NCBI GenBank assembly: GCA_030064795.1 | Contig: JASJEI010000387.1 | Span: 1 to 6,401, forward strand | DNA: 6,401 nucleotides | Reading direction: 5' to 3' | DNA from: Pleurocapsa sp. MO_226.B13 | Lineage (GTDB): Bacteria; Cyanobacteriota; Cyanobacteriia; Cyanobacteriales; Xenococcaceae | In this document: positions 1 to 6,300 of the stretch, piece by piece | Layout: each line of letters opens with the position of its first letter | Numbering within the stretch: the first letter of the stretch is position 1 | The notes under the pieces: generated by a model | What the model saw: the letters and a program-made list of their open reading frames with translations, nothing else | What the model was told of the DNA's origin: nothing | The model's database searches: none | Program-made: the position numbers and the translations under genes

Positions 1-2
1 AA

Positions 3-107
3 CTAACCTCCGAACAAATGGCCGCCGTTGATTCAATTTTGGAAAAAACCCTGAATAAAGAAGAGGTTATGACCCAAATCAAGGATTATTTTAGTCAATT
101 CAGTTAA
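3..107 (+). CDS. 3' end of an unrecognised gene, truncated by the window edge
   Basis: An open frame enters from the left edge and ends at TAA (105-107), giving the last 34 residues of a protein. The tail begins LTSEQMAAVDS and ends IKDYFSQFS. It is hydrophilic, with alternating charged and hydrophobic residues that suggest two helices. I cannot assign a family. Some small antitoxin or regulator C-termini look broadly similar, but that is not evidence. It lies outside the Tn3 element that starts about 20 bases downstream, so it is the only host-side gene on the left. A purine-rich stretch (109-114) and an ATG (122-124) follow it, as if another gene once began there before the transposon joined. 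Confidence 0.5.
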   Translation, partial: LTSEQMAAVDSILEKTLNKEEVMTQIKDYFSQFS

Positions 108-127
108 AGAGGTAGATTGTTATGTTT

Positions 128-165
128 AGGCGAAAATATAGGGTTCGTGTCACCAGACGCAACCT
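128..165 (+). repeat. Left 38-bp terminal inverted repeat of the complete Tn3 element
   Basis: The repeat starts AGGCGAAAATATAGGG and ends CGCAACCT. It is the exact reverse complement of 4144-4181. Its length matches the typical Tn3-family terminal repeat, which the transposase binds and cleaves at the outer end. The outer boundary is uncertain by one to two bases, because TA precedes GGCG at both ends. Confidence 0.92.
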
Positions 166-225
166 CAAAAAAAATGTGATTTTTTATACCATTTTTCAGA
201 CTGAATGATAAGAAATACAAATCAT

Positions 226-260
226 TACTTTGCCTAATTCGACTCCTTTTAGGCAAAGTA
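226..260. promoter_or_regulatory. 35-bp palindrome: candidate recombinase core site or operator
   Basis: Perfect 12-bp arms, TACTTTGCCTAA (226-237) and TTAGGCAAAGTA (249-260), flank an 11-bp centre. It lies 60 bp inside the left terminal repeat and 37 bp before the recombinase start. Tyrosine recombinases act on cores of two inverted binding motifs around a short overlap region, and in Tn3 elements with TnpI-type recombinases the resolution site lies next to the recombinase gene. That makes this the best candidate resolution site here. The arms fit; the 11-bp centre is slightly long, so the outer centre bases may belong to the binding motifs. A -10-like TATGAT (259-264) overlaps the right arm, which would also allow autoregulation. 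A terminator is unlikely because no T-run follows on either strand. Confidence 0.6.
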
Positions 261-297
261 TGATGAAGACATAAACACCAGCATGAGGACTTGACCC

Positions 298-906
298 ATG
301 CTACAAACAACCGCCCAACTTCCCTTAAAGGCAAAGTTTTCTCCTCCACCAAAACAACCATCAACTAGAGAAAGAGAATACCTGCGATCGCCAGAGGTCA
401 AAGCGATGATCCGCGCTGCTAAAAAAGTAGGTCGTCATGGTATTAGAGATGGAGCAATTATATTACTGATGTTCCGTCACGGACTGAGAACTGCTGAATT
501 AGTTGCTCTCAAGTGGACACAGATAGATTTAGCAGATGGTTACATCGAAGTACATCGTGTAAAACATGGTCGCGATAGCATTCATCCTTTACGTTCTCCC
601 GAAATCAGAGCTTTACGCCAAATCCAGAGAGATTATGCCGATACGAGCTATGTTTTTGTTTCGGAACGAAAGGCTCCTTTATCAACCCGTTCTATCCGCC
701 ACATTATAGCTAGGGCGGGAGAATTAGCGGGAATTCCCTTACTCGTTCACCCCCATCAACTACGTCATGCTTGCGGTTATTATTTAGCTTCTCAAGGACA
801 TGATACTAGAGCGATTCAGGATTACTTGGGACATAAAAATATCCATCACACAGTTCACTATACTCAAATGTCACCTCAAAGGTTTGAGAATTTCTGGATG
901 GATTAA
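298..906 (+). CDS. FimB/FimE-like tyrosine recombinase, probable transposon resolvase
   Basis: A 202-aa protein that is essentially only a tyrosine-recombinase catalytic domain, about the size of the FimB/FimE invertases and much shorter than XerC/D or Tn4430 TnpI. The expected residues are visible: box I Arg64 in FRHGLRTAEL, Lys89 in RVKHGR, His153 and Arg156 in HQLRHACGYYL, His179 in LGHKN, and the nucleophile Tyr188 in HTVHYTQ. The wording of box I, the HPLR segment after the lysine and LGHKNIHHTVHYT all resemble FimB/FimE. The ATG at 298 is supported by GAGGA at 285-289, 8 bp upstream. It is convergent with the transposase gene and inside the same terminal repeats, so I infer that it resolves cointegrates, probably at the palindrome at 226-260. 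DNA inversion is an alternative role. A HIP1 octamer lies at 384-391 within the gene. Confidence 0.88.
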   Translation: MLQTTAQLPLKAKFSPPPKQPSTREREYLRSPEVKAMIRAAKKVGRHGIRDGAIILLMFRHGLRTAELVALKWTQIDLADGYIEVHRVKHGRDSIHPLRSPEIRALRQIQRDYADTSYVFVSERKAPLSTRSIRHIIARAGELAGIPLLVHPHQLRHACGYYLASQGHDTRAIQDYLGHKNIHHTVHYTQMSPQRFENFWMD

Positions 907-929
907 GTCATACATTGATTTAAAACCAA

Positions 930-3920
930 TTAAGCCACTAATGGTTGCGATAACCTTGAAATTCTCTCCTTCATATCCAGCTTGAACAACCCATAAGGAT
1001 TCACATGACCAAATATCAGAGGTGTAATCGCTTGTAAATCCCTTGGTGTCAGCTTTTTCTCCCAATGCTTCTGCGCCAGTACGCTTTGAATCATCAACGT
1101 ATTTATATACACCAAACAAATCTGTAATAGGTGCAAAGACAACACCGATAACTCTTGACTCTCCAAGCGATTGGAGGCAAACTCACCACCCTTGCCGTAG
1201 AAGATAAAATCATTAACTCCATTCCATCTTTCTACCACATTCAAACCTTCATTTATTTCTCTTCTCAAATCTGACGAATCGAGATACTGACATAAAAAAA
1301 TGGTTTTAATGACCCTACCCAATTCCATCAAAGCTTGATAGGTAGGATGTTGAACGGGATTTTTACGAAAGCGTTTCAGTATGGCTTCAGTTTCGGCAGT
1401 ACCCAATCTCAACGCCGTGGCATATTTCACCATTTGGTCGTACTGCTGGCGGATTAAATCCCATTTGATAGGACGAGTTAAAATTGGTTGGAGATTGGCA
1501 TAGCTATCGGGTTGACCTACATGGGGACGATAGAGTTTTTGTACCTTCATTCGCTTCAACCTGGGCATTAACTGAAAACCTAACAGGTGAGTGAAGGCAA
1601 AAGCGATTTCACTTTGACCGTGACTGTCCACATAGTTTTTCTTCACTTCCATACTGGTACAGTGCTTCAAAACCCCATTAATCATGGTTGCTACTTCGCT
1701 AGAAGAACAGGTTTTCAGTTGGGAATAGATACAAGCGGAATTCTTCTCTACGTGCCAGTAAATCATCACCCCCCGTCCTCGATAGCGCAGGTGATACTGG
1801 GTCATGAGATTTTGTTCCCAAGCGGTAAAATGCTTGCTGTCACTAGCACAGGTAGTAGTTCCTTCGCCCCAGATATGAGGCAGACGAATCTCGAAGATGG
1901 CATTGACCACTTCAGCTATGGCACTGCGTAATTGGTCTTTATGGATGTATTTACGGCGCACGTAAAGTAAATCTTGGTAGTTTTCGCCATCTATTCCCGT
2001 ATTGATGCGTTTTAATCCTGTATTCGTCCCCATGCCGAACAAACAGAGCAATAATCGCTTTTGTAAGGTTTCTCTATCTAATATCTCTCTCGTACCCATA
2101 CTCTTGAAGTTACGGGTAAAATTGACTCTCAAGTCAGTTTCTTTAAGAATGTCCAAGAGGCTGGTTTTATGCCAGAGACGGTTGATTTCTCCTTTGAGTT
2201 GTTTGAGATTAATAGGGTCAGGCAAAGCATCAAAGGGACTGAGCCGAATTAAACTTTTATCCCCCTTGCTCACAAGAGCCACACTGTTATTTCTGGGCAT
2301 CCCCTTATCAAGTTTCTCTAGCCCAGACTCCATTTGCTTTTGTAAGCCAGAGATGAAAGTTTCCACATCTTCAGGAAGGGTTAAAGCCTGATAGTAAATC
2401 TGACGCTTTGATTCAAAATCGGTGGGTAAATCGTCATCGGGGTTGCGATAGCGATTAGCTCCTACTACCCAAATTTCCTTACAGCACAGTCTTTCTCTGA
2501 GAGCTTGCAGGACGCAGATTTCATAGTTGATGCGGTTAATGCGTTCGTTTCCCTCACTATCTGTTTCCATGAGAATTTCTTTTGCTCCTGCTTTCAATAC
2601 ACCATCAATGGGTGTCTCTTCTGTGGAGTCATAATATCGAGCTTTACTGTGAGCGTATTTGGTAAGAAGTTCTAGGGCTTCAATTATGGGACGATGAATG
2701 TCATTATTAGAACGAAACTCCAACACCTCTAACAGTTGGGGAATCATTCTGCGATAATGACTGGCAAAGGAATTACGAACTACGGTATGAACTCTTTGCT
2801 GATAGAAATTTCCTGTGGATTTATATTCTGCGACTAAATCTTTGAGGGTTTTTAGAGACACTACAGGATAAATAACTTCTTCTACAACTCCTTGAGGTGC
2901 TGCTATGGCTGCTTCGGCAATGCGAAACAGTAAGCCTGTTTTGCCCGAAACTGTTTTAAATTCATCGATTAATTCTTTATTGATGCGTCTTACGGCTCTG
3001 GTATCGATGCGGTGAATGATTTGATTTAATAGTTCAATAAGATTGTCTGTAATCTCTTGGCTGCGTTGAACACAAAAAGCTGCCATTAAGGTGTAGCCGA
3101 TAGCATCTTTGTGTCGGCGAAGGTCGTAGGGTGATTCTGTAGATGCTCTATTGCGATAGGTTTTGAGCAGTTTTTCCGAAATCCCTGTAAATAAATCTGG
3201 AGGTAAACCAACAGCACGAATTAATTTCAGTTTTTTGATTTCGGTAAGAAAACTATCCAACCCCACAGCACCAGGGTCAGTTTTGAGGAAGGCAAAATCT
3301 GACATTTTAATTTTTTTGTCTGAGGAGGAGGCAGATTCATCATCTTCCGTTTCTTCTGTATCCTCCGTAGAAAGCAGAATATCGATTTGTTCGATTATAG
3401 AGGGAGTTAATCGGGAAAAAGTTTGTTGGCAGAAATTGGTTTCGTAGCTCGCTATGGCACTCTTAACTAAACGCTCAACTCTACCTTTTGTTGGGGGTTC
3501 AATCTGTAATTCTCGGAATCTTTGATAGACAAGCTCGCTTATTGGTTCGATTCTTTGTTCGGATTGGATAATTTCTGCTTTCAACCAATCGACCATCTCT
3601 TCTTCATCAACAACCTTGACAGTGCGAAATCCAAATAATTTACGGATGGCAGCACGATGGTTGCTGATAGAGCGTCCTTGCCAGTCATAATCTGAATAGT
3701 CAGATGATGGAATTTGAAGCTGTTGGGCAATATAAGAGATAATAACATTTGGTATTTCCGCCGAATCGGTAGGAAAACGAGCGAAAGTTTGAAAAAACTT
3801 CAGTAAAACAGCAAAACCAATCTGATTTGCCCCAACTTTGTTTTTGACCAATTCTAATTCTTGGGGCAAAAGTGTCCAATGCTCAATTAACTCTTCTGTC
3901 TCCCAATTGGCTTTGACCAT
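930..3920 (-). CDS. tnpA: Tn3-family transposase, full length and apparently intact
   Basis: A 996-aa DDE transposase that would bind the 38-bp terminal repeats and carry out replicative transposition. The N-terminal ~170 residues match the DUF4158-type domain of Tn3 transposases (for example [13 protein letters not shown] near 11-23 and [11 protein letters not shown] near 135-145). A short acidic, serine-rich linker (about 185-202) follows. The C-terminal ~400 residues are the DDE_Tnp_Tn3 catalytic domain, with Asp694 in CASDSKHF, Asp765 in YVDSHGQSE and Glu897 in NVVERWNG, close to the family's usual positions. Length is normal and there is no frameshift. The start ATG (3918-3920) has AGGA about 11 bp upstream (3932-3935). 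The start context GATGAATG is shared with the related transposase fragment at 4104-4688. The gene reads away from the right terminal repeat and ends 23 bp from the convergent recombinase gene. Confidence 0.95.
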   Translation of the reverse strand: MVKANWETEELIEHWTLLPQELELVKNKVGANQIGFAVLLKFFQTFARFPTDSAEIPNVIISYIAQQLQIPSSDYSDYDWQGRSISNHRAAIRKLFGFRTVKVVDEEEMVDWLKAEIIQSEQRIEPISELVYQRFRELQIEPPTKGRVERLVKSAIASYETNFCQQTFSRLTPSIIEQIDILLSTEDTEETEDDESASSSDKKIKMSDFAFLKTDPGAVGLDSFLTEIKKLKLIRAVGLPPDLFTGISEKLLKTYRNRASTESPYDLRRHKDAIGYTLMAAFCVQRSQEITDNLIELLNQIIHRIDTRAVRRINKELIDEFKTVSGKTGLLFRIAEAAIAAPQGVVEEVIYPVVSLKTLKDLVAEYKSTGNFYQQRVHTVVRNSFASHYRRMIPQLLEVLEFRSNNDIHRPIIEALELLTKYAHSKARYYDSTEETPIDGVLKAGAKEILMETDSEGNERINRINYEICVLQALRERLCCKEIWVVGANRYRNPDDDLPTDFESKRQIYYQALTLPEDVETFISGLQKQMESGLEKLDKGMPRNNSVALVSKGDKSLIRLSPFDALPDPINLKQLKGEINRLWHKTSLLDILKETDLRVNFTRNFKSMGTREILDRETLQKRLLLCLFGMGTNTGLKRINTGIDGENYQDLLYVRRKYIHKDQLRSAIAEVVNAIFEIRLPHIWGEGTTTCASDSKHFTAWEQNLMTQYHLRYRGRGVMIYWHVEKNSACIYSQLKTCSSSEVATMINGVLKHCTSMEVKKNYVDSHGQSEIAFAFTHLLGFQLMPRLKRMKVQKLYRPHVGQPDSYANLQPILTRPIKWDLIRQQYDQMVKYATALRLGTAETEAILKRFRKNPVQHPTYQALMELGRVIKTIFLCQYLDSSDLRREINEGLNVVERWNGVNDFIFYGKGGEFASNRLESQELSVLSLHLLQICLVYINTLMIQSVLAQKHWEKKLTPRDLQAITPLIFGHVNPYGLFKLDMKERISRLSQPLVA

Positions 3921-4002
3921 TCATCTACTTTTCCTAAACGAGAGATTACCTGTTAGAGAAAAGTATCTCTTGAACAGAGGAATGGTTTGGGAAAAGTTTA
4001 TT

Positions 4003-4061
4003 AAAAATGCAGATTTATAATTTATTGTCAAATACCTTGAAAAAGATATATTTAAAAAACT
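4003..4061 (-). promoter_or_regulatory. Conserved block upstream of tnpA with a -35-like TTGACA
   Basis: This non-coding stretch lies 80-140 bp upstream of tnpA and is clearly similar to 4757-4818, the same position upstream of the related transposase fragment. Read on the minus strand, both copies keep AAATATATC, a TTGACA hexamer (4026-4031 here) and AAATCTGCATTT. Retention in two diverged elements suggests function, most simply the tnpA promoter. A -10-like TTTAAT (4000-4005) follows at 20 bp, which is longer than ideal, so the exact promoter elements are uncertain. A binding site for the transposase or another element-encoded protein is also possible. Confidence 0.4.
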
Positions 4062-4103
4062 TATCTTTTGAGGGGGGAATGAGGCGGGATGAGTTGAAGG
4101 ATT

Positions 4104-4688
4104 CTAAAGGCTACAAGTAAGACAGCGCAATGGTTTCAAGCTCAGGTTGCGTCTGGTGACACGAACCCTATATTTTCGCCTACTCAGAGTTTGACTACTG
4201 AAGTTGGCTTCATATTTGGCGATCGCGCTCTTGATCAAACGTTCAATTTGAAGTTTTGTTGGCGGCTCTAACTGTAATTCTCTAAACCTGTGAGCAACAA
4301 GTTCTGTAATGGCTTCGACTTTTTGTTCCTGGGGTAATATTTCCTCAATTAGCCAAGTTATCATCTCTTGTGAGTCTTGAACTGAGGCTACTCTAAAGTT
4401 GAATAAATGACGAATTTCAACCCGATAAACTTTTGCCGAACGTCCCTGCCAATCGTATTCAGAATAAGAACTTTCGGGGAGATTAACCTGTGAGGCGATG
4501 TAGGAGATAATAGCTTGAGAAATAGATGATTTGTCTTCGGGAAAATAGGCGAATAGTTGAAAATGCTTCAAGAGGAGAGCAAAGCCTATTTGATTCCCAC
4601 CAACTTTTTTCTTCGCTAGTTTTAACTCTTGAGGTAATAGAGTCCAGTTTTCTATGAGTTCTTCTGTATCCCAATTTGGTTTGATCAT
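4104..4688 (-). pseudogene. tnpA: Tn3-family transposase fragment, N-terminal ~170 residues only
   Basis: From the ATG at 4686-4688 the protein aligns with the intact transposase without a gap through residue 169-170. By hand count about 107 of 170 residues are identical (63%), for example [18 protein letters not shown] and FRELQLEPPTK. At 4182 the homology stops and the frame runs into the terminal repeat of the complete transposon, adding a meaningless tail starting RKYRVRVTRRN before a stop at 4104. The catalytic domain is absent, so no active transposase can be made. The remaining gene portion is not found on the far side of the inserted element (bases 1-127). The start has GGAG 4 bp upstream (4693-4696). 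A HIP1 octamer lies at 4219-4226. A truncated DNA-binding product that interferes with the related transposase is conceivable but unsupported. Confidence 0.9.
4144..4181 (-). repeat. Right 38-bp terminal inverted repeat of the complete Tn3 element
   Basis: This is the exact reverse complement of 128-165. Its outer end (4181/4182) abuts codon 169 of the transposase fragment, marking the insertion point. Sequence just inside it (minus strand GAGCTTGAAACC) continues to resemble the related element's end near 4897-4935 (TGTAGCTGAAACCC). Similarity between the two right ends therefore extends past the 38 bp, whereas the left end of this element diverges immediately inside the repeat. Confidence 0.92.
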
Positions 4689-4756
4689 TCATCTCCGAAC
4701 CATTGCGCCAAACTTAGCATAGGAGAATTAGTAGCAATCTTGTTTAAAGTTCAGCA

Positions 4757-4818
4757 TAAATGCAGATTTAAAGCTAACTGTCAAATGCTCTTGAAATGAT
4801 ATATTTGGAAAAGTTATT
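4757..4818 (-). promoter_or_regulatory. Upstream block of the transposase fragment, similar to 4003-4061
   Basis: On the minus strand this contains AAATATATC, TTGACA (4779-4784) and AAATCTGCATTT in the same order and spacing as the block upstream of the intact tnpA. A TATGCT hexamer lies where the other copy has TTTAAT, about 20 bp from TTGACA. It probably held the transposase promoter of the relic element. The exact -10 is uncertain. Confidence 0.35.
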
Positions 4819-4896
4819 AATCGAACAAAAAACTCGGTTGAGAAAGTCAGAGTAGTTGACAAGCTGAAAAGTATATTCACCAAGGGTTTCAGCTAC

Positions 4897-4935
4897 AGGC
4901 TGCACTTCGTCGCACGAACCCTATATTTCCGCCCC
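4897..4935 (-). repeat. Right terminal inverted repeat of the relic Tn3 element
   Basis: Read from the outer end on the minus strand it starts GGGGCGGAAATATAGGG, and GGGG is the classic Tn3-family terminus. About 29 of 38 positions match the complete element's repeat. The outer 22 bases are nearly identical (about 20 match) and the inner 16 are diverged (about 9 match). The mate at the left end is not in the window. Confidence 0.82.
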
Positions 4936-4937
4936 AT

Positions 4938-5981
4938 TCAACGACGAAAGGAGCACCCCAAGGTGGGAGCCTCTCCCCGTTGTTGCTGAACATTGTGCTC
5001 AATGGGTTAGGTGAGCTGTTGTCAGGATATACCAGTGTAACGGTTAAACAACCTTCACCGGACACCAGGCGACAGAAACCCTATCGGCGCAAATCATTGA
5101 CCTACGGCTACTGCCGCTACGCTGATGATTTCCTGATCACCGCTAAGCACAAGGAAGACATCGAAGCGATTATCCCCGTCTTAGAACAGTGGTTGTCAAA
5201 AAGAGGACTCAAACTCCATCCGGACAAAACTCAGATTGTGCATGTCCAACAAGGATGTCATTTCCTGGGATTTACCATTCGACATCTGGGGGGCAAATGC
5301 CTCTGTATTCCACAGAAGGAAAAAGTAAAAACTTTCATCCAAGGGATACGGGATTGGCTCAAAGCCAATACTCAGGCTAAACCCTCGTCCATCATCAACC
5401 ACCTTAATCCCATCTTGCGGGGATGGGGGAACTACTACCGGCATGGAGTCAGCAAGCGGGTGTTCAGTTACGTGGACAACCAAATCTGGAAAGCACTCTG
5501 GAGATGGTGTTGTAAACGACATCCCAATAAAGGAGGTAAATGGGTGGCATTGAAGTACTTCAAGTCCCATCGGGGACGAAAATGGACCTTCTTTGCTATC
5601 ACAAAAAACCGTAGAGGCCAGCCCAAGACTTTGACACTGATGAAGGTGGCAGATCTGCCCATCCAACGTCACATCAAAGTTAAGGGAGGAGCCTCTCCAG
5701 ATGATCCTTCTCTCCATGATTATTGGCAACATCGTCAGACCCGATATGGAAAAACCTATTGGGGTAAAGGTTCCAAGTACCATCAGGTAGCTGTAGCCGA
5801 GAACTGGCGATGTCCAGTTTGTGGTGACCTTTTATTCAATGGAGAACCACTCCATATCCATCACCGGATAAGCATCAAGGAGGGAGGAACGGACCAAGCT
5901 GAAAATCTGGTTCACCTTCACAAGGCATGTCACCAGCACGTCCATGCTGGCCGAAATCTTGTTGTATTGCAGAAGGCTTGA
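4938..5981 (+). pseudogene. ltrA: Group II intron reverse transcriptase/maturase with HNH domain, 5'-truncated
   Basis: 347 codons remain and run to TGA (5979-5981); a full protein of this type is usually about 550-610 residues. The frame enters at the Tn3 relic junction and opens with STTKGAPQGGSLSPLL, the RT4 motif. Next come the catalytic RYADDFLI (YADD at 5118-5129), the RT6/7 segment LHPDKTQIVHV…FLGFTI, and the maturase (domain X) motif LRGWGNYYRH. At the C-terminus is an HNH nuclease domain: CPVC, HIHH, ENLVHLH and CHQH. In an intact intron it would assist splicing, cleave the target DNA and reverse-transcribe the RNA. The first RT motifs, with the first catalytic Asp, are lost, so reverse transcription is not expected. 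A TTG at 4980 could start translation, but I see no reason to think it does. Confidence 0.92.
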
Positions 5982-6013
5982 GCGGCTTGATGGGAAACTA
6001 TCACGAGCCGTTC
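5980..6013 (+). ncRNA. Group II intron domain V
   Basis: A canonical 34-nt hairpin. GAGCGGCT pairs with AGCCGTTC (8 bp, one G-U), a two-base CG bulge (6004-6005) follows, and TGATGG pairs with CTATCA around a GAAA tetraloop. It carries the catalytic AGC triad (5981-5983). This is the most conserved part of group II ribozymes. The stop codon of the maturase gene overlaps its first two bases, so coding and ribozyme sequence abut with no spacer. Confidence 0.93.
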
Positions 6014-6016
6014 TGA

Positions 6017-6055
6017 GGGGAGGGGGACACGGCGACGTGTGCCCTCTTACCCGAC
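6017..6055 (+). ncRNA. Group II intron domain VI with branch-point A and 3' splice site
   Basis: GGG (6018-6020) pairs with CCC (6050-6052), AGGGGG (6021-6026) with CCCTCT (6042-6047), and ACACG (6027-6031) with CGTGT (6036-6040), closed by a GCGA tetraloop. G6041 is bulged in the stem. T6048 and A6049 are unpaired, and A6049 lies seven bases from the end of CCCGAC, the usual position of the bulged branch-point adenosine. The intron therefore ends at C6055, with the required AY terminus. Confidence 0.88.
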
Positions 6056-6126
6056 AGCGAACCATAAACACCTCTAAGCTGTCCAATTTTATGGACAAAA
6101 TAGCTAAAAGCTACATCTCATCAAAT
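6056..6126. other. 3' exon of the intron with two small hairpins; no gene seen
   Basis: The exon starts AGCGAACCATAAACACC. It holds an inverted repeat TGTCCA/TGGACA (6080-6097, 6-base loop) and a second, TAGCT/AGCTA (6101-6113, 3-base loop). Read on the minus strand, the second is followed by TTTT and lies just downstream of the small gene at 6127-6261, so it could be a weak terminator. The stems are short and AT-rich and may mean nothing. Confidence 0.3.
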
Positions 6127-6261
6127 TTACATTGGTGGCAAGCCCATCTTTTCTCTCAGAATAGCTCGTTGTTCGCGCTGAGTTAGGGACGAGAATTCTG
6201 GCTCTGGTTCTCCAAGACGATGCCGTCGTTTCACACCAGCCATGACCGAATCTATTCCCAT
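6127..6261 (-). CDS. Possible small protein of 44 residues, unrecognised
   Basis: ATG at 6259-6261, preceded immediately by a purine-rich GAGGAAGAG (6262-6270) that could act as a ribosome binding site, with an in-frame stop just upstream. The stop is TAA at 6127-6129. The product is basic and hydrophilic (MAGVKRRHRLGEPEPEF, later LTQREQRAILREKMGLPPM), with no membrane segment or signal peptide, and I do not know the family. The composition looks protein-like rather than random, but at this length the call rests mainly on the start region. It lies in the DNA into which the group II intron inserted, on the opposite strand. Confidence 0.42.
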   Translation of the reverse strand: MGIDSVMAGVKRRHRLGEPEPEFSSLTQREQRAILREKMGLPPM

Positions 6262-6270
6262 CTCTTCCTC

Positions 6271-6300
6271 ATACTAAATCCGATTTACAAAGTATGTAAA
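6271..6300 (-). promoter_or_regulatory. Palindrome and weak promoter-like hexamers upstream of the 44-aa gene
   Basis: A 17-bp palindrome, TTTACA (6284-6289) and TGTAAA (6295-6300) around AAGTA, lies 23 bp upstream of the small gene. On the minus strand TTTACA (6295-6300) is a fair -35 and TAGTAT (6271-6276) a weak -10 at 18 bp. That -10 sits so close to the ATG that the transcript would be almost leaderless. An operator is as likely as a promoter. Nothing else is recognisable out to 6401. Confidence 0.25.

Larger units (their letters stand above)
127..4182. mobile_element. Complete Tn3-family transposon with a tyrosine recombinase
   Basis: About 4.06 kb bounded by perfect 38-bp inverted repeats (128-165 and 4144-4181); one further base outside each repeat also matches (T127 and the complement of A4182). 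Between them are a FimB-like tyrosine recombinase gene (+) and a full-length Tn3-type transposase gene (-), convergent and 23 bp apart, and a palindromic candidate recombination site near the left end. The 38-bp repeat length and the transposase with an intact DDE triad fit the Tn3 family, which moves by replicative transposition through cointegrates that a site-specific recombinase resolves. Identical ends and two undamaged genes suggest recent activity. No passenger gene is visible. I see no 5-bp target duplication: the flanks are ATGTT (122-126) and CTCAG (4183-4187), and shifting the boundary by one or two bases does not help. Confidence 0.88.
4183..4935. mobile_element. Remnant of a second Tn3-family transposon
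   Basis: What remains is the right terminal repeat (about 4897-4935), roughly 200 bp of non-coding upstream DNA and the 5' end of the transposase gene, cut at 4182/4183 by the complete element. Layout and spacing match the right end of the complete transposon, so the two are relatives of the same subgroup. The distal part of the transposase, any recombinase gene and the left terminal repeat are not in the window. Its outer end lies inside the reverse transcriptase reading frame of a group II intron, so this element inserted into the intron before it was itself hit. Confidence 0.82.
4936..6055 (+). mobile_element. Group II intron, 3' part only (truncated by the Tn3 relic)
   Basis: The C-terminal two-thirds of the intron-encoded protein is followed directly by domain V (5980-6013) and domain VI, so the 3' splice site can be placed after C6055 (…CCCGAC). 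Domains I-III, the start of the reverse transcriptase gene and the 5' splice site are missing, replaced at 4935/4936 by the Tn3 relic. The fragment cannot splice in cis. The protein type and the strong domain V and VI folds suggest the chloroplast-like class common in cyanobacteria. The fragment looks more GC-rich than the transposase genes to its left, suggesting a different origin. Confidence 0.88.

Noticed and set aside
226..260. Palindrome as an intrinsic terminator
   Set aside because: No T-run follows the stem on either strand, and it stands before a gene rather than after one.
104..364. 86-codon open frame on the minus strand
   Set aside because: It spans the terminal repeat, the palindrome and the start of the recombinase gene, and has no recognisable start signal or protein pattern.
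4124..4710. GCGCAATGGTT occurs at 4125-4135 (+) and near 4693-4703 (-), as an inverted pair
   Set aside because: It is eleven bases only, one copy near a terminal repeat and one at a transposase start, with no symmetrical placement. It could be chance between related elements.
4889..4916. Minus-strand GTGCGACGAAGTGCAGCC looks like the 5' end (GUGYG) of a second, oppositely oriented group II intron
   Set aside because: The same positions align base by base with the 38-bp terminal repeat of the complete Tn3 element, where the sequence is GTGTCACC, and sit at the expected distance from a transposase start. A Tn3 end explains it fully.
5196..5783. 195-codon open frame on the minus strand
   Set aside because: It lies opposite the reverse transcriptase frame, matches no family I recognise, and looks like an antisense shadow.
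4938..5981. Reverse transcriptase as part of a retron, DGR or defence-associated RT system
   Set aside because: The maturase domain, the HNH tail and the following domain V and VI identify an ordinary group II intron protein. No template/variable repeat pair or msr/msd-like structure is seen.
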